Of a stretch of DNA of 64,000 nt, positions 48,263-58,725 are shown one piece after another (position 1 is the stretch's first letter; every line of letters begins with the position of its first letter). The position numbers and the translations under genes were made by a program. This DNA is from CADEED01 sp043747875 (GTDB taxonomy: Bacteria; Pseudomonadota; Gammaproteobacteria; Steroidobacterales; Steroidobacteraceae). The DNA lies in assembly GCA_043747875.1 (NCBI GenBank), contig JAYTOI010000027.1:1-64000 (forward strand), written 5' to 3'. Under the pieces are notes generated by a model, which had not been told where the DNA came from, searched no databases, and saw only the letters and a program-made list of their open reading frames with translations.

Positions 48263-49581
48263 GGGGCTCCGGCCGTGGCGGCGTTGAGAATGGGAAGCGG
48301 CTCCGTGAACTCGAGCTCGTCGACGTCGTTGAACGTCGAGTAGCTAGAGGTCACGATCCGGTCGTTGGGGCGCAGACCCTCGAGCACTTCGAGGAAGCGC
48401 GGGTTCTGCCGCCCGAATCGCACCGGCGCGCGGCGCGCCGAGCGGCCGTCAGCGGCGATCAGATACACCCAGCGGCCGCCGGAGTGCTGCACGAAGCCGC
48501 CGCGCTCGACGATCAACCCCTGCGTCGACGCGCCGAAGCTCAGCTCGATGGTGAGCCGCTGGCCGCGTCGAAGCCCAGGCGGCGGCGCGGCGCTGAAATG
48601 AATGTCGACTGGGAATGCGTCGTTGACGACTTCCGGGTAGATCCTATCGACGGCGACCGCGTACGTCTTGCCGTCGAGCTCTATCTTGCCGGGCGTACCG
48701 ACCTCCACGCGCGCGAGATAGTACTGATCGATGCGCGCGCGCATCTTGAATGCATCGAGCTGGTCGATCTGACCGATGCGCCGGCCCGGCACGATGTTCT
48801 CGCCGATCTCGGCGTCGATGCTCGACAGGAAGCCGTCGATCGGCGCGCGCACGTCGAGGCTGTCGACGATCCGTTTCAGGAGATCGAGGCTCAAGGTGAG
48901 GCGATCGATGGACTCCTTGGCTTGCGCGAGCTGGTTGTGGCCGAGCACGTCTTCCCTCTCGATCCGCTGCTTCAGGAGCGCACGCTTCGCATTGAGGCGC
49001 GCGAGGTCGTTGCGCGTCGACTCGATGACTTCTTTCGAGATGGCGCCTTCCGGCTCGAGGCGCCGGTAGCGCGCATGACGGTTCTCGATCTCGATGATCT
49101 GGTGCTCGAGATCGATCATCGCGTCCTTGAGCTGCGAGCTCTCCTGGGCGCGCGCGAGCTGGGTGTTGCGCAGCAGATCGAGGTTCTCGATGAGCCTGGT
49201 CTCGGTCTCGATCGCGCTGCGCTGCAAATTCGCGTTCGACAGCCGCATGATCAGCTCACCCTTCGCGATCGGGTGGCCGCCCGCGACCAGGATCTCTTCG
49301 ACCCGGCCACCTTCCTGGACGTCTAGATAGACGGTCGTCGCGGGCTCGATCCGGCCGTCGACCGGGTAGTAGTCGCGGAACTCGCCGTGCTCGACCATGG
49401 CGGTCGTGAGCCGCGTGGGCTCCACGCGCAGCGTCGACGCTCCGGTGCGCGTGGCCAGCAACGATGCGAGCGTGATCGCGAGCGCCACGCCGGCCAGCAC
49501 GGCGATCCTTGCCGGCGGGAACCGCTTGCGCTCGAGCGGCCTGTCCATGGAGCCCTGAGTCTTCAAGGAATGGACGCTCAT
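48259..49581 (-). CDS. HlyD-family periplasmic adaptor
   Basis: A 440-residue membrane-fusion protein. A membrane helix (residues about 23-42) is followed by lipoyl halves around a long coiled-coil hairpin (residues about 110-240) rich in E, L, R and Q, then beta domains. ATG 49581 is chosen because it overlaps the preceding stop as ATGA; a longer form would run into the ABC-2 permease gene. It connects the FtsX/LolD pair to the outer membrane. Confidence 0.88.
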   Translation of the reverse strand: MSVHSLKTQGSMDRPLERKRFPPARIAVLAGVALAITLASLLATRTGASTLRVEPTRLTTAMVEHGEFRDYYPVDGRIEPATTVYLDVQEGGRVEEILVAGGHPIAKGELIMRLSNANLQRSAIETETRLIENLDLLRNTQLARAQESSQLKDAMIDLEHQIIEIENRHARYRRLEPEGAISKEVIESTRNDLARLNAKRALLKQRIEREDVLGHNQLAQAKESIDRLTLSLDLLKRIVDSLDVRAPIDGFLSSIDAEIGENIVPGRRIGQIDQLDAFKMRARIDQYYLARVEVGTPGKIELDGKTYAVAVDRIYPEVVNDAFPVDIHFSAAPPPGLRRGQRLTIELSFGASTQGLIVERGGFVQHSGGRWVYLIAADGRSARRAPVRFGRQNPRFLEVLEGLRPNDRIVTSSYSTFNDVDELEFTEPLPILNAATAGAP

Positions 49582-51101
49582 GCATCGCCGCGGCCGCGAA
49601 TCCATTGCACGAGCTCGCCGAGCTTCGGCCGATTGCCGGTGCGCAGCATGGCCATGCGGAAGATCCGGCCCGCCGACCACAGCAGCAGCAGTGCAGTCGC
49701 GATCATGAGCAGCGTCGCCCCGACTATCTCCAGTAGCGGCGGATCAGCCGCGGCCCGGTTCATCATCGTGAACGGCGTGTAGAGCGGTATCCAGGTCAGG
49801 ATGGTCGCGAGCGTGCCATGTGGGTCGCGATTGACGAAGACCATCGTGAACAAGGGGACCATCATGATCAGCATCATCGGACCCTGAAAGTTCTGAGCCT
49901 CCTTGAGGTCGTTGCACAGCGCGCCGATCGACAGAAAAAGTCCGGCGTAAATCAGATAGCCGAGCAGGAAGCACAGCAGGAACATCGGAATGAGACCCGA
50001 GGCGACCACGGAGTCGACTGCCGGTCCGATGACCTCGGCGCCGGGCCCGTGGTAGAGCTGCGCGGCTATCAAGACCGTCGAGAGCCACGCGCCGACCATC
50101 GTCAGGCCGATTCCGGCGATGCCGAGCAGCTTGCCCATCATGATTTCGTTCGGTGTCACGGAGGAGAGCAGCACCTCGGCGATCCGGTTCGACTTCTCCT
50201 CGATGGTGTTGTTGAGCAGCATCTGCATGACGGTGAAGATCGACATCCACAGCAGATACACGAACGCCAACGGCACGCTGCGGGCGATGCGGTCCGCGGT
50301 GCTGACGGTCTCCGTGCCCGCGGCTTTGCCCGGATCGAACGTGCCGAGGCGCGCCCACGTCGCCTCGATCCCGTGGACCGTGGCGACGTCGACGCCGCGC
50401 GCGACGTAGAGACGGCGCCGGGTCTCGCGGTTCAACGCGTTGCGAATGAGCTCGGGCAGATTGTTGACGGCCAGATTCGTCGACCAGTACTGGATCGCTT
50501 CTGCGCCGGTCCAGCGCGTGGCTCCGTCCACCGCGTCGGGTGCGATCAGCAATGCGGCGAAGAGGGACGCTTCCCCGCCGCCGGCCGTGATGCGCCGGTC
50601 GCCGAGCAGATAGGGCTTGAGAGCCGCGAGGAGCGCGTCGCTGCTCGCGTCGGGGGCGATGTCGCTGGGCAATTCGGCGCGCACGAACAGGCGGATCGGC
50701 TCCTTGAACTCAGGTGCGTTTTCTCGAAGCACCGGTCGGAGCCGTGCCAGATAGGCATCCTTGCCTCCGGCCGCGATGAAGGTATCGACGGCAGTCTGGT
50801 GCGTGGCAAGGTCGACCTCGGGACGCTGCCCGGCGCGCAGGTTTTCCTGAACGAACTGCCCCAGCGCCTCGAGCACGGAGCGCTGGTGCTCCCACTCGAT
50901 GGAACGCTCGATCGGTTCGGCGAATGCGCCGGATTTGTCGACGACCACGAAGTACCGCGTCGGCTCCGCGTTTTGCAGCTTGGCCGAGACACCGATGCTC
51001 AAGCCCAAGATCAGCGGGAGCATGAAGATGCCGATCCAGAAACCTTTCGTCTTGGCGTTCTCTGCGAATTCGCGCAGCGCGATCAGAAAAATGTGTCTCA
51101 T
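49578..51101 (-). CDS. ABC-2 permease, NatB-like
   Basis: A 507-residue protein with an N-terminal helix (residues about 20-40), a periplasmic domain of about 250 residues, and six C-terminal helices. EKSNRIAEVLLSSVTPNEIMMGK is the NatB/ABC2_membrane_3 signature. ATG 51101 overlaps the NatA stop as ATGA. It pairs with the ATPase at 51098-52045. Confidence 0.9.
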   Translation of the reverse strand: MRHIFLIALREFAENAKTKGFWIGIFMLPLILGLSIGVSAKLQNAEPTRYFVVVDKSGAFAEPIERSIEWEHQRSVLEALGQFVQENLRAGQRPEVDLATHQTAVDTFIAAGGKDAYLARLRPVLRENAPEFKEPIRLFVRAELPSDIAPDASSDALLAALKPYLLGDRRITAGGGEASLFAALLIAPDAVDGATRWTGAEAIQYWSTNLAVNNLPELIRNALNRETRRRLYVARGVDVATVHGIEATWARLGTFDPGKAAGTETVSTADRIARSVPLAFVYLLWMSIFTVMQMLLNNTIEEKSNRIAEVLLSSVTPNEIMMGKLLGIAGIGLTMVGAWLSTVLIAAQLYHGPGAEVIGPAVDSVVASGLIPMFLLCFLLGYLIYAGLFLSIGALCNDLKEAQNFQGPMMLIMMVPLFTMVFVNRDPHGTLATILTWIPLYTPFTMMNRAAADPPLLEIVGATLLMIATALLLLWSAGRIFRMAMLRTGNRPKLGELVQWIRGRGDA

Positions 51102-52045
51102 GCTGGTTCCTTGGCGAGAGTCTCGGCGCCGACCAGCGCCACGAAAGCATCGTGCAGGCTCGGTTCGGAGTGATCGAACCGGCGCAGCACGATGCCGCTC
51201 TGAAAGCACTGCTCGAGAACCGTCTGCGCGCTCGTCTGCCCGCGCAAGCGGATCTCCCAATCCTTGGTGCCGGGTGTCGTGGGCGAATCGCCGAGCGGCG
51301 TGATCGCGGCGACGCCGTCGAGTCGGGCGAGCGGGTCGATGTTGCTTTCAGTGCTGATCAGCACTCGCCGCGGAATAGTGCCCTTGGCGTTGGCGACGGT
51401 GCCGTCGAAGATCTTGCGACCCTTCGCGATCAAGAGCAGGTGGTCGCAGAGCCGTTCGGCGTGCTGCATGACGTGCGTCGAGAAGATCACGGTCGAACCC
51501 CCTCGGGCGAGGTCGCGGATCAACTGTTCGAGGACCTGCTGGTTGACGGGGTCGAGGCCGGAGAAGGGCTCGTCGAGCACGACGAACTCGGGCTCGTGCG
51601 CGACCGCGCACAGCACCTGAACCTTCTGGCCCATGCCCTTCGACAGCGCCTGGATCTTGGTATCCGCGAACTCGCCGAGGCCGTAACGCTCGAGCAGCTC
51701 ACGGGCGCGCAGCTTCGCGGTCTTGCGAGGAAGTCCCTTCAGCGAGGCGAAGTAGGCGACCGTCGCGGCAGCGGTCATCGCCTTGTAGAGACCCTTCTCC
51801 TCGGGCAGGTAACCGATGCGCGGCCGGACATCGAGCGCCGAGGAGGCGCCGAGTATCGTGATGCGCCCGCTGGTCGGCTTGATGATGTCGAAGATCATCC
51901 GGATCGTCGTCGTCTTGCCGGCGCCATTCGGCCCGAGGAAGCCATAAATGGACCCGCGCGGGATCGTCAGGCTCACACCGTGGACCGCGGTGAAGTCGCC
52001 GAAGCGCTTCGTGACATTCTCGAGCTCGAGCACCTGGTCGTTCAT
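51098..52045 (-). CDS. ABC transporter ATP-binding protein, NatA-like
   Basis: A 315-residue ATPase with Walker A GPNGAGKTT, the GYLPEEKGLY segment typical of NatA, signature LSKGMGQK and Walker B FVVLDEPFSGLDP. It is the first gene of the minus-strand ABC operon. GGGGAG lies a few bases before the ATG, and a sigma54-like promoter lies about 34 bases further up. Confidence 0.92.
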   Translation of the reverse strand: MNDQVLELENVTKRFGDFTAVHGVSLTIPRGSIYGFLGPNGAGKTTTIRMIFDIIKPTSGRITILGASSALDVRPRIGYLPEEKGLYKAMTAAATVAYFASLKGLPRKTAKLRARELLERYGLGEFADTKIQALSKGMGQKVQVLCAVAHEPEFVVLDEPFSGLDPVNQQVLEQLIRDLARGGSTVIFSTHVMQHAERLCDHLLLIAKGRKIFDGTVANAKGTIPRRVLISTESNIDPLARLDGVAAITPLGDSPTTPGTKDWEIRLRGQTSAQTVLEQCFQSGIVLRRFDHSEPSLHDAFVALVGAETLAKEPA

Positions 52046-52078
52046 CGTCTCCCCTTTTGATTCGTCCCTTGGTCCATC

Positions 52079-52094
52079 TACATGAATCGTGCCA
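52079..52094 (-). promoter_or_regulatory. Sigma54-type -24/-12 promoter of the ABC operon
   Basis: The minus-strand sequence TGGCAC-GATTC-ATGTA matches the consensus TGGCAC-N5-TTGCA at the full -24 element and, in the -12 element, keeps T and G but has A for T and T for C. Transcription would begin about 20 bases before the NatA ATG. The neighbouring gene encodes a sigma54 activator, which supports the call. Confidence 0.62.
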
Positions 52095-52157
52095 GGCGAA
52101 TATTCGCTTGTTGTTCAAATGGCTGCGCAAAATCGAGCCCATGGGTGCCGGCTGGGT

Positions 52158-52197
52158 TGTTCCATTTCGAAACAGCGCTGTGTTTCAATCCGGAACA
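52158..52197. promoter_or_regulatory. Nested dyad, probable binding site of the sigma54 activator
   Basis: The pattern is TGTTCC, 5 bases, GAAACA, 6 bases, TGTTTC, 5 bases, GGAACA: two perfect 6-bp inverted repeats, one inside the other, with equal spacings on both sides. It lies about 65-105 bases upstream of the -24 element of the ABC promoter, a normal enhancer distance, and three bases before the ATG of the regulator gene. Confidence 0.68.
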
Positions 52198-52199
52198 CT

Positions 52200-53553
<1,354 letters not shown>

Positions 53554-53564
<11 letters not shown>

Positions 53565-54909
53565 AAGTTTTCGGCTGAACGTCGCGGCGAGAGCCCTGGC
53601 GCTGTCGGGCCTGATTGCCCTCGCGGCCTGGAGCGCGACCAATACCGCGTGGCAGATCACGCCGATCGCATGCGGGATTCTCGCCGTTGGACTGCTCGTC
53701 GAACTCATACGGTACGTCGAGTCGGTGAACCGCGAGCTGGCGGAATTCATCTCATTCGTCGCGCACGACGACTTCACCGTGAGTTTGCCGCTGGCGCGCA
53801 AGGGCAGAGTGTTTGGCGATCTGGAGTCGGCCTATCGGCTGTTGATCGGCAAGTACCGCAGCTTGAATCTGCAGCGCGCGGCCAATCATCAATATCTCGA
53901 AGCGCTGGTCGAGCACGTGAGCATCGCGCTGGTCTGCCTGGACGGAAACGGCGCGGTCACGCTGATGAACCGCGAGGCGAAAGCGCTGTTCAAGACGCCG
54001 CATCTGGCCAGCCTGAAGTCGTTCGGCCGCATCGACCCGAGGCTCCCGGCCGCGATCGAGGAACTCGCCAACGGCGGCCGCGCGCTGATTGCCGTAAAAA
54101 ACGCGGACGAGGCGCTGCAGCTTGCGTTGTTCGCGACCGAATTCGAGCTTCTCGGCGAGCGCTACAAGCTGATCTCGTTCCAGAACATCCGCGACGAGCT
54201 CGAGCAACGCGAGATCGACTTCGCTCAAAAACTGATCAAGGTGCTCACGCACGAGATCATGAATTCCGTGACGCCGATCATCTCGCTGACCAAGCTCATC
54301 CGCGATCGGCTGGTGGACGAGAAAACCGGCGCGCTCGCGTTGCAGAACCTCGCCAGCGACGAGCAACACGATCTCGCGCGCGGCCTTGCGTCGATCCACT
54401 CGCGCGGCAGCGGGTTGCTCAAGTTCGTCCAGGCGTACAGCGTGTTGACCAACCTGCCGCGGCCGAGCATCTCGGAGGTCGACGTCGCGGCGCTGCTCGA
54501 TCGCGTGCACGCGCTGATGAGGCCCGCGCTCGAGGCCGAGGGCGCGGGCCTGCAAGTGCAAGCCGTCGGTGCCAACCTGACGGTGCGCGCGGATCCGCAG
54601 CAGATCGAGCAGGTGCTGATCAATCTACTCAAGAACGCCGCCGAGGCGCTCGCCGGGCGCGGCGGCCAGGTCATCTTGCGCGGCGCGCGCGACGATCACG
54701 GCAGGGTGCAGATCCAGGTGATCGACAACGGTCCCGGCGTCGACTCGGCGCACCTGGACGATATCTTCCTGCCTTTCTTCACGACCAAGCGCAGCGGCAG
54801 CGGCGTCGGCCTGAGCGTGTCGCGGCAGATCATGGCGCTCAACAAGGGCATGTTGACCGTGAAGACCGCGCTGGGCACCGGCAGCGAGTTCACGCTCAGG
54901 TTCCGGTGA
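53554..54909 (+). CDS. NtrY-type sensor histidine kinase
   Basis: A 451-residue kinase with two membrane helices (residues about 10-30 and 35-52), almost no periplasmic loop, a PAS-like domain (LVCLDGNGAVTLMNREA), the H box VLTHEIMNSVTP with H233, N box LINLLKNAAEAL, G1 DNGPGVD and G2 SGSGVGLS. The lack of an extracellular domain suggests sensing in the membrane or by the transporters. It partners the response regulator encoded just before. Confidence 0.92.
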
Positions 54910-55027
54910 CGTTTTGAGCATGGAATCAATTCGAGTGCGAATCTGCGTGAGGATCTGACGCCCTTCTGGTGGGGCGCACACTCGTTCACGTGTGCAAGTT
55001 CTGGTGGCAAATATGGGGAGACAATTC

Positions 55028-55957
55028 ATGGCGACTCGTCGATCATTTCTCGAACAGTCCATTGCGGTGGGCGGCGCCGCAGCTCTCCTCGGGAGCACTG
55101 CGACGGCCGCACGGAAGCCGGCCAAGGCTGCCCCCCGCAAATTCAAGCTTCGTTACGCGCCGCACTTCGGCATGTTCAAGCAATACGCCGGCGCCGACCT
55201 CATCGCGCAGCTCGAGTTCATGGCATCCGAGGGCTTCACTGCCCTCGAGGACAACGGACTCATGGCGCGTCCCGTGGAAGAGCAACAGCGCATCGGCGAT
55301 GCGCTCGCGCGGCTCGGCATGACGATGGGCGTGTTCGTCATCGACGGCGGTGACAACTGGAAGACTTCACTCACGACGGGCGAAGCGCAGTTTCGCGACA
55401 AGTTTCTCGAAACCTGTCGTACGGCGGTGGAAGTGGGCAGGCGCGTCAATGCACGCTGGGCCACCGTGGTGCCGGGATACTTCGAACGCAAGCTTCCCAT
55501 CGGCATCCAGACCGGCCACGTCATCGACACGCTGCGCGCCGGTGCCGCAATCCTCGCGCCCAACAACCTGACCATGGTGCTCGAGCCGCTCAGCGACAAT
55601 CCGGACCTGTTCCTGCGCACATCGGACCAGGCGTTCGCAATCTGCCGCGCGGTAGATAGCCCGGCCTGCAAGATCCTCTACGACATGTATCACATGCAGC
55701 GCAACGAGGGCGACATCATCCAACACATGAATCTCGCCTGGAGCGAGATTGCCTATTTCCAGATCGGCGACAACCCGGGGCGCAAAGAGCCGGGCACCGG
55801 CGAGATGAATTACCAGAATATCTTCAGGCACATCCGTGCCAGGGGTTACGACGGCGTGTTCGGCATGGAGCACGGGAACGCCAAGCCGGGCAAGGAAGGC
55901 GAGCAGGCTCTCATCGACGCCTACGTTGCCGCCGATTCGTTCCAGGAAAAATCATGA
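55028..55957 (+). CDS. Tat-exported TIM-barrel protein, hydroxypyruvate-isomerase-like
   Basis: A 309-residue precursor with a twin-arginine signal (TRRSFLEQ, then a hydrophobic stretch AVGGAAALLGS). The mature part is a xylose-isomerase-like TIM barrel of the Hyi family: RYAPHFGMF, the LEPLSDNPD strand with the metal-binding Glu, YDMYHMQRNEGD with Asp and His, and GVFGMEHGN with the last Glu. It would act on sugars or keto acids in the periplasm. ATGA overlap with the following dehydrogenase couples the two. ATG 55028 is used since the Tat signal begins there. Confidence 0.82.
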   Translation: MATRRSFLEQSIAVGGAAALLGSTATAARKPAKAAPRKFKLRYAPHFGMFKQYAGADLIAQLEFMASEGFTALEDNGLMARPVEEQQRIGDALARLGMTMGVFVIDGGDNWKTSLTTGEAQFRDKFLETCRTAVEVGRRVNARWATVVPGYFERKLPIGIQTGHVIDTLRAGAAILAPNNLTMVLEPLSDNPDLFLRTSDQAFAICRAVDSPACKILYDMYHMQRNEGDIIQHMNLAWSEIAYFQIGDNPGRKEPGTGEMNYQNIFRHIRARGYDGVFGMEHGNAKPGKEGEQALIDAYVAADSFQEKS

Positions 55958-58632
55958 ACGCCGCCGCGAAGCATCTGCCGTGGGTGATCTGCGCATGCGC
56001 CGCGACCGCCGCCGCGCAGTCGCCGCCGACCCTGGTCCCCCTCGACATCTTCACGGTGCCCGAAGGCCTGGAAGTGACCGTCTGGGCGCAATCGCCGCTG
56101 CTCAAGAATCCGACCAACATCGACATCGATGCGGAAGGGCGGATCTGGGTGACCGAAGGCGTCAACTACCGGAGACACAAGGAGCGCGATTCGAAAGGCG
56201 ATCGCGTCATGGTGCTCGAAGACACCGATGGCGACGGTCGTGCCGACCAGTCTTCGGCATTCGTGCAGGAGCCGACTCTCGTCGCGCCGCTCGGCATGGC
56301 GGTGATCGGCAACAAGGTCATCGTATCGAACGCGCCCGATCTCATCGTCTACACCGACGTCGATGGCGACCGCCGGTTCAACCCGGCCGTGGACAAGCGC
56401 GAAGTGCTGCTGACGGGCTTCGACGGCCGCAACCACGATCACGCGCTGCACTCGGTGACATTCGGTCCTGACGGCCGCTGGTATTTCAGCCAGGGCAACG
56501 CCGGCGCGCTTTTCACCGATCGCGGCGGCAAAACCTTCCGCGTCGGCAGCCCCTACAACCCGGTACCGGATGGCGGCGCACAGCCGGTGTTCGGTTTCTC
56601 GCCGCCGGATTTCGCGGGCGCCAAGAGCGACGACGGCCACGTCTACGTGGGCGGGTTTTCCGCGCGCATGCAGGCCGACGGCACGGCCGTGGAAATCCTC
56701 GGGTTCAACTTCCGCAACAGCTACGAACAGACCGTCACGAGCTTCGGCGACATCTTCCACAACGACAACGACGACCCGCCGGCCTGCCGCACTACCTACC
56801 TGATGGAATACGGCAATTTGGGCTTCTTCTCTCGCGACGGCAGGCGCTCCTGGAACGCGGATCGCCGGCCCGGCCAGTCCATCCCGACCGCTGAATGGCG
56901 TCAGGAAGATCCCGGCGTGATTCCGTCGGGCGATGTGTACGGCGGCGGCGCGCCGACCGGCATCGTGATCAACGAGGGTGATGGCCTGGGTAAAAAGTGG
57001 CGTGGACTGCTGTTGTCCGCGGAGGCAGCCCGAAACACCATCTTCGGTTACTTCCCGAAGGCGCAGGGCGCGGGCTATCAACTCGATCGGACCGATTTCC
57101 TGACCAGCAACGCCTCGCAGCAGTTTGCCGGCACCGACTTCAAGGGTGGCAAGGTCAACAGCGAGATACAGACGTTCTTCCGCCCGTCCGACGTCGCCGT
57201 CGGTCCGGATGGCGCGATCTACGTGGCGGACTGGTTCGATCCGCGTGTCGGCGGGCACGACGACAAGGATGACACGACCTCGGGGGCTATCTACCGCATT
57301 GCGCCGAAGGGCTTCAAGCCCGTGGTGCCGAAGGCGGACCTTGCGACACTGGCGGGCCAGGTCACCGCGTTGCGCAGCCCCGCCGTAAACGTGCGAGCGG
57401 CCGGTTTCTCCGGCCTCAGCGTCCGCGGCAGCGCGGCGATTCCGGCCATCGAAGTCCTGCTGCGTGACGAGAACCCCTTCATCCGCGCGCGTGCGGTCTG
57501 GGTGATGGCGCGGCTCGGCGCGAGCGGGCTCGAGCGCGTCGAGTCGCTGACGAACGATGCCGATCCCATGATGCGCGTCGTGGCCTTCCGCACTCTGCGG
57601 CAGATGGGCCATGCCATGCCTTTCGCCGGCAAGCTGGCCCGCGATCCTTCCGCGGCCGTACGCCGTGAGGTGGCGCTTTCGTTGCGCGACGTGCCGTTCG
57701 ACTCAGCGCGCGAAATCCTGCTGACGCTCGCCAAAGGATACGACGGCAAGGACCGCAGCTACCTGGAAGCCTGGGGAATCGGCGCCACGAACAAGGAAGA
57801 AGCGCTGTACACGGCACTCTCGGCTTCGCAACCCGGGTCCGATCCGGCGCTGTGGCCGGCTTCTTATGCCGATCTCGTCTGGCGGCTGACGCCGCCCGAC
57901 GCCGTGCCCGCGTTCGCAGCACGCGCCAAGGCAGCGACGCTTTCGGCGACAGAGCGCGCCAAGGCAACCACCGCGCTCGGATTCATTCCGACGCCCGACG
58001 CGGCGCACGCGCTGCTCGACGTCGCGCACAATAGCGGCACGGACATCAAACAGAACCCGGCGTTGTGGTGGCTGATCAACTACAAGGACTCGCGCTGGGC
58101 AGGCGCCGGCATCGACGCCGAGCTCAAGCGCCGCGGACTGTACGATCCCGACGCGGTGGCGATCAACTCAGTCACCGTGCCCGTACCGCCGGAGAAGTCG
58201 ACGCTGCCAGCCGTGGCCGACATCGCCAGATTGCGGGGTGACGCGAAGCGCGGCGCCGTCGCGGCGGGTGCGTGCCTGATGTGTCATCGCCTCAAAGGGC
58301 AGGGCGTGGACTACGCGCCGGCAATCGATGGCTTTGCCAGCCGCCAGACTCGCGAGGTGGTCATTACTTCCATCGTCGATCCGTCCAGCGACATCTCGCA
58401 TGGGTATGACGGCGCGGAAATCACGCTGACGGATGGCCGGAAGATCCACGGCCTCGTGCTGAGCGGCGGAAACCCGCTCATCGTGCAGAGCGCGGGCGGC
58501 GTCACGCAGATGATTCCTGGCGCGCAGGTCAAGGAACGCAAACGCCTTGGCCGGTCGCTGATGCTGAGCGCTGAGCAGTTAGGCCTCACCGCGCAACAGG
58601 TCGCGGACATCGCAGCGTATCTGCGCAACTGA
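55954..58632 (+). CDS. PVC-type membrane-bound dehydrogenase with HEAT repeats and cytochrome c
   Basis: An 892-residue exported protein. After a short signal peptide, an N-terminal beta-propeller (NIDIDAEGRIWVTEGVNY, GRNHDHALHSV and GAIYVADWFDPR) of the PVC dehydrogenase family extends to about residue 470. HEAT-like helical repeats fill residues 470-720, and a c-type haem domain starts with CLMCH (C774-x2-C777-H). The family is thought to oxidise sugars or related compounds and pass electrons to haem. The pair with the isomerase-like protein suggests a periplasmic carbohydrate pathway. The substrate is unknown. Confidence 0.87.
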   Translation: MNAAAKHLPWVICACAATAAAQSPPTLVPLDIFTVPEGLEVTVWAQSPLLKNPTNIDIDAEGRIWVTEGVNYRRHKERDSKGDRVMVLEDTDGDGRADQSSAFVQEPTLVAPLGMAVIGNKVIVSNAPDLIVYTDVDGDRRFNPAVDKREVLLTGFDGRNHDHALHSVTFGPDGRWYFSQGNAGALFTDRGGKTFRVGSPYNPVPDGGAQPVFGFSPPDFAGAKSDDGHVYVGGFSARMQADGTAVEILGFNFRNSYEQTVTSFGDIFHNDNDDPPACRTTYLMEYGNLGFFSRDGRRSWNADRRPGQSIPTAEWRQEDPGVIPSGDVYGGGAPTGIVINEGDGLGKKWRGLLLSAEAARNTIFGYFPKAQGAGYQLDRTDFLTSNASQQFAGTDFKGGKVNSEIQTFFRPSDVAVGPDGAIYVADWFDPRVGGHDDKDDTTSGAIYRIAPKGFKPVVPKADLATLAGQVTALRSPAVNVRAAGFSGLSVRGSAAIPAIEVLLRDENPFIRARAVWVMARLGASGLERVESLTNDADPMMRVVAFRTLRQMGHAMPFAGKLARDPSAAVRREVALSLRDVPFDSAREILLTLAKGYDGKDRSYLEAWGIGATNKEEALYTALSASQPGSDPALWPASYADLVWRLTPPDAVPAFAARAKAATLSATERAKATTALGFIPTPDAAHALLDVAHNSGTDIKQNPALWWLINYKDSRWAGAGIDAELKRRGLYDPDAVAINSVTVPVPPEKSTLPAVADIARLRGDAKRGAVAAGACLMCHRLKGQGVDYAPAIDGFASRQTREVVITSIVDPSSDISHGYDGAEITLTDGRKIHGLVLSGGNPLIVQSAGGVTQMIPGAQVKERKRLGRSLMLSAEQLGLTAQQVADIAAYLRN

Positions 58633-58681
58633 GCGATGCACCCACAGAGCCCGTATCGACCGGAGTGCGTGTCAGGGTGAT

Positions 58682-58711
58682 GCGGACGGCGTCGTTGGCG
58701 ACGCCGTCCGC
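58682..58711. terminator. Bidirectional terminator between convergent genes
   Basis: A perfect 13-bp stem, GCGGACGGCGTCG with its complement, around a TTGG loop lies between the stop codons of the dehydrogenase (58632) and the haloperoxidase-family gene (58726, minus). There is no long T run, so it may act in part as a transcription block; both directions are served. Confidence 0.75.
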
Positions 58712-58725
58712 CCCCTCGTCTCTAG

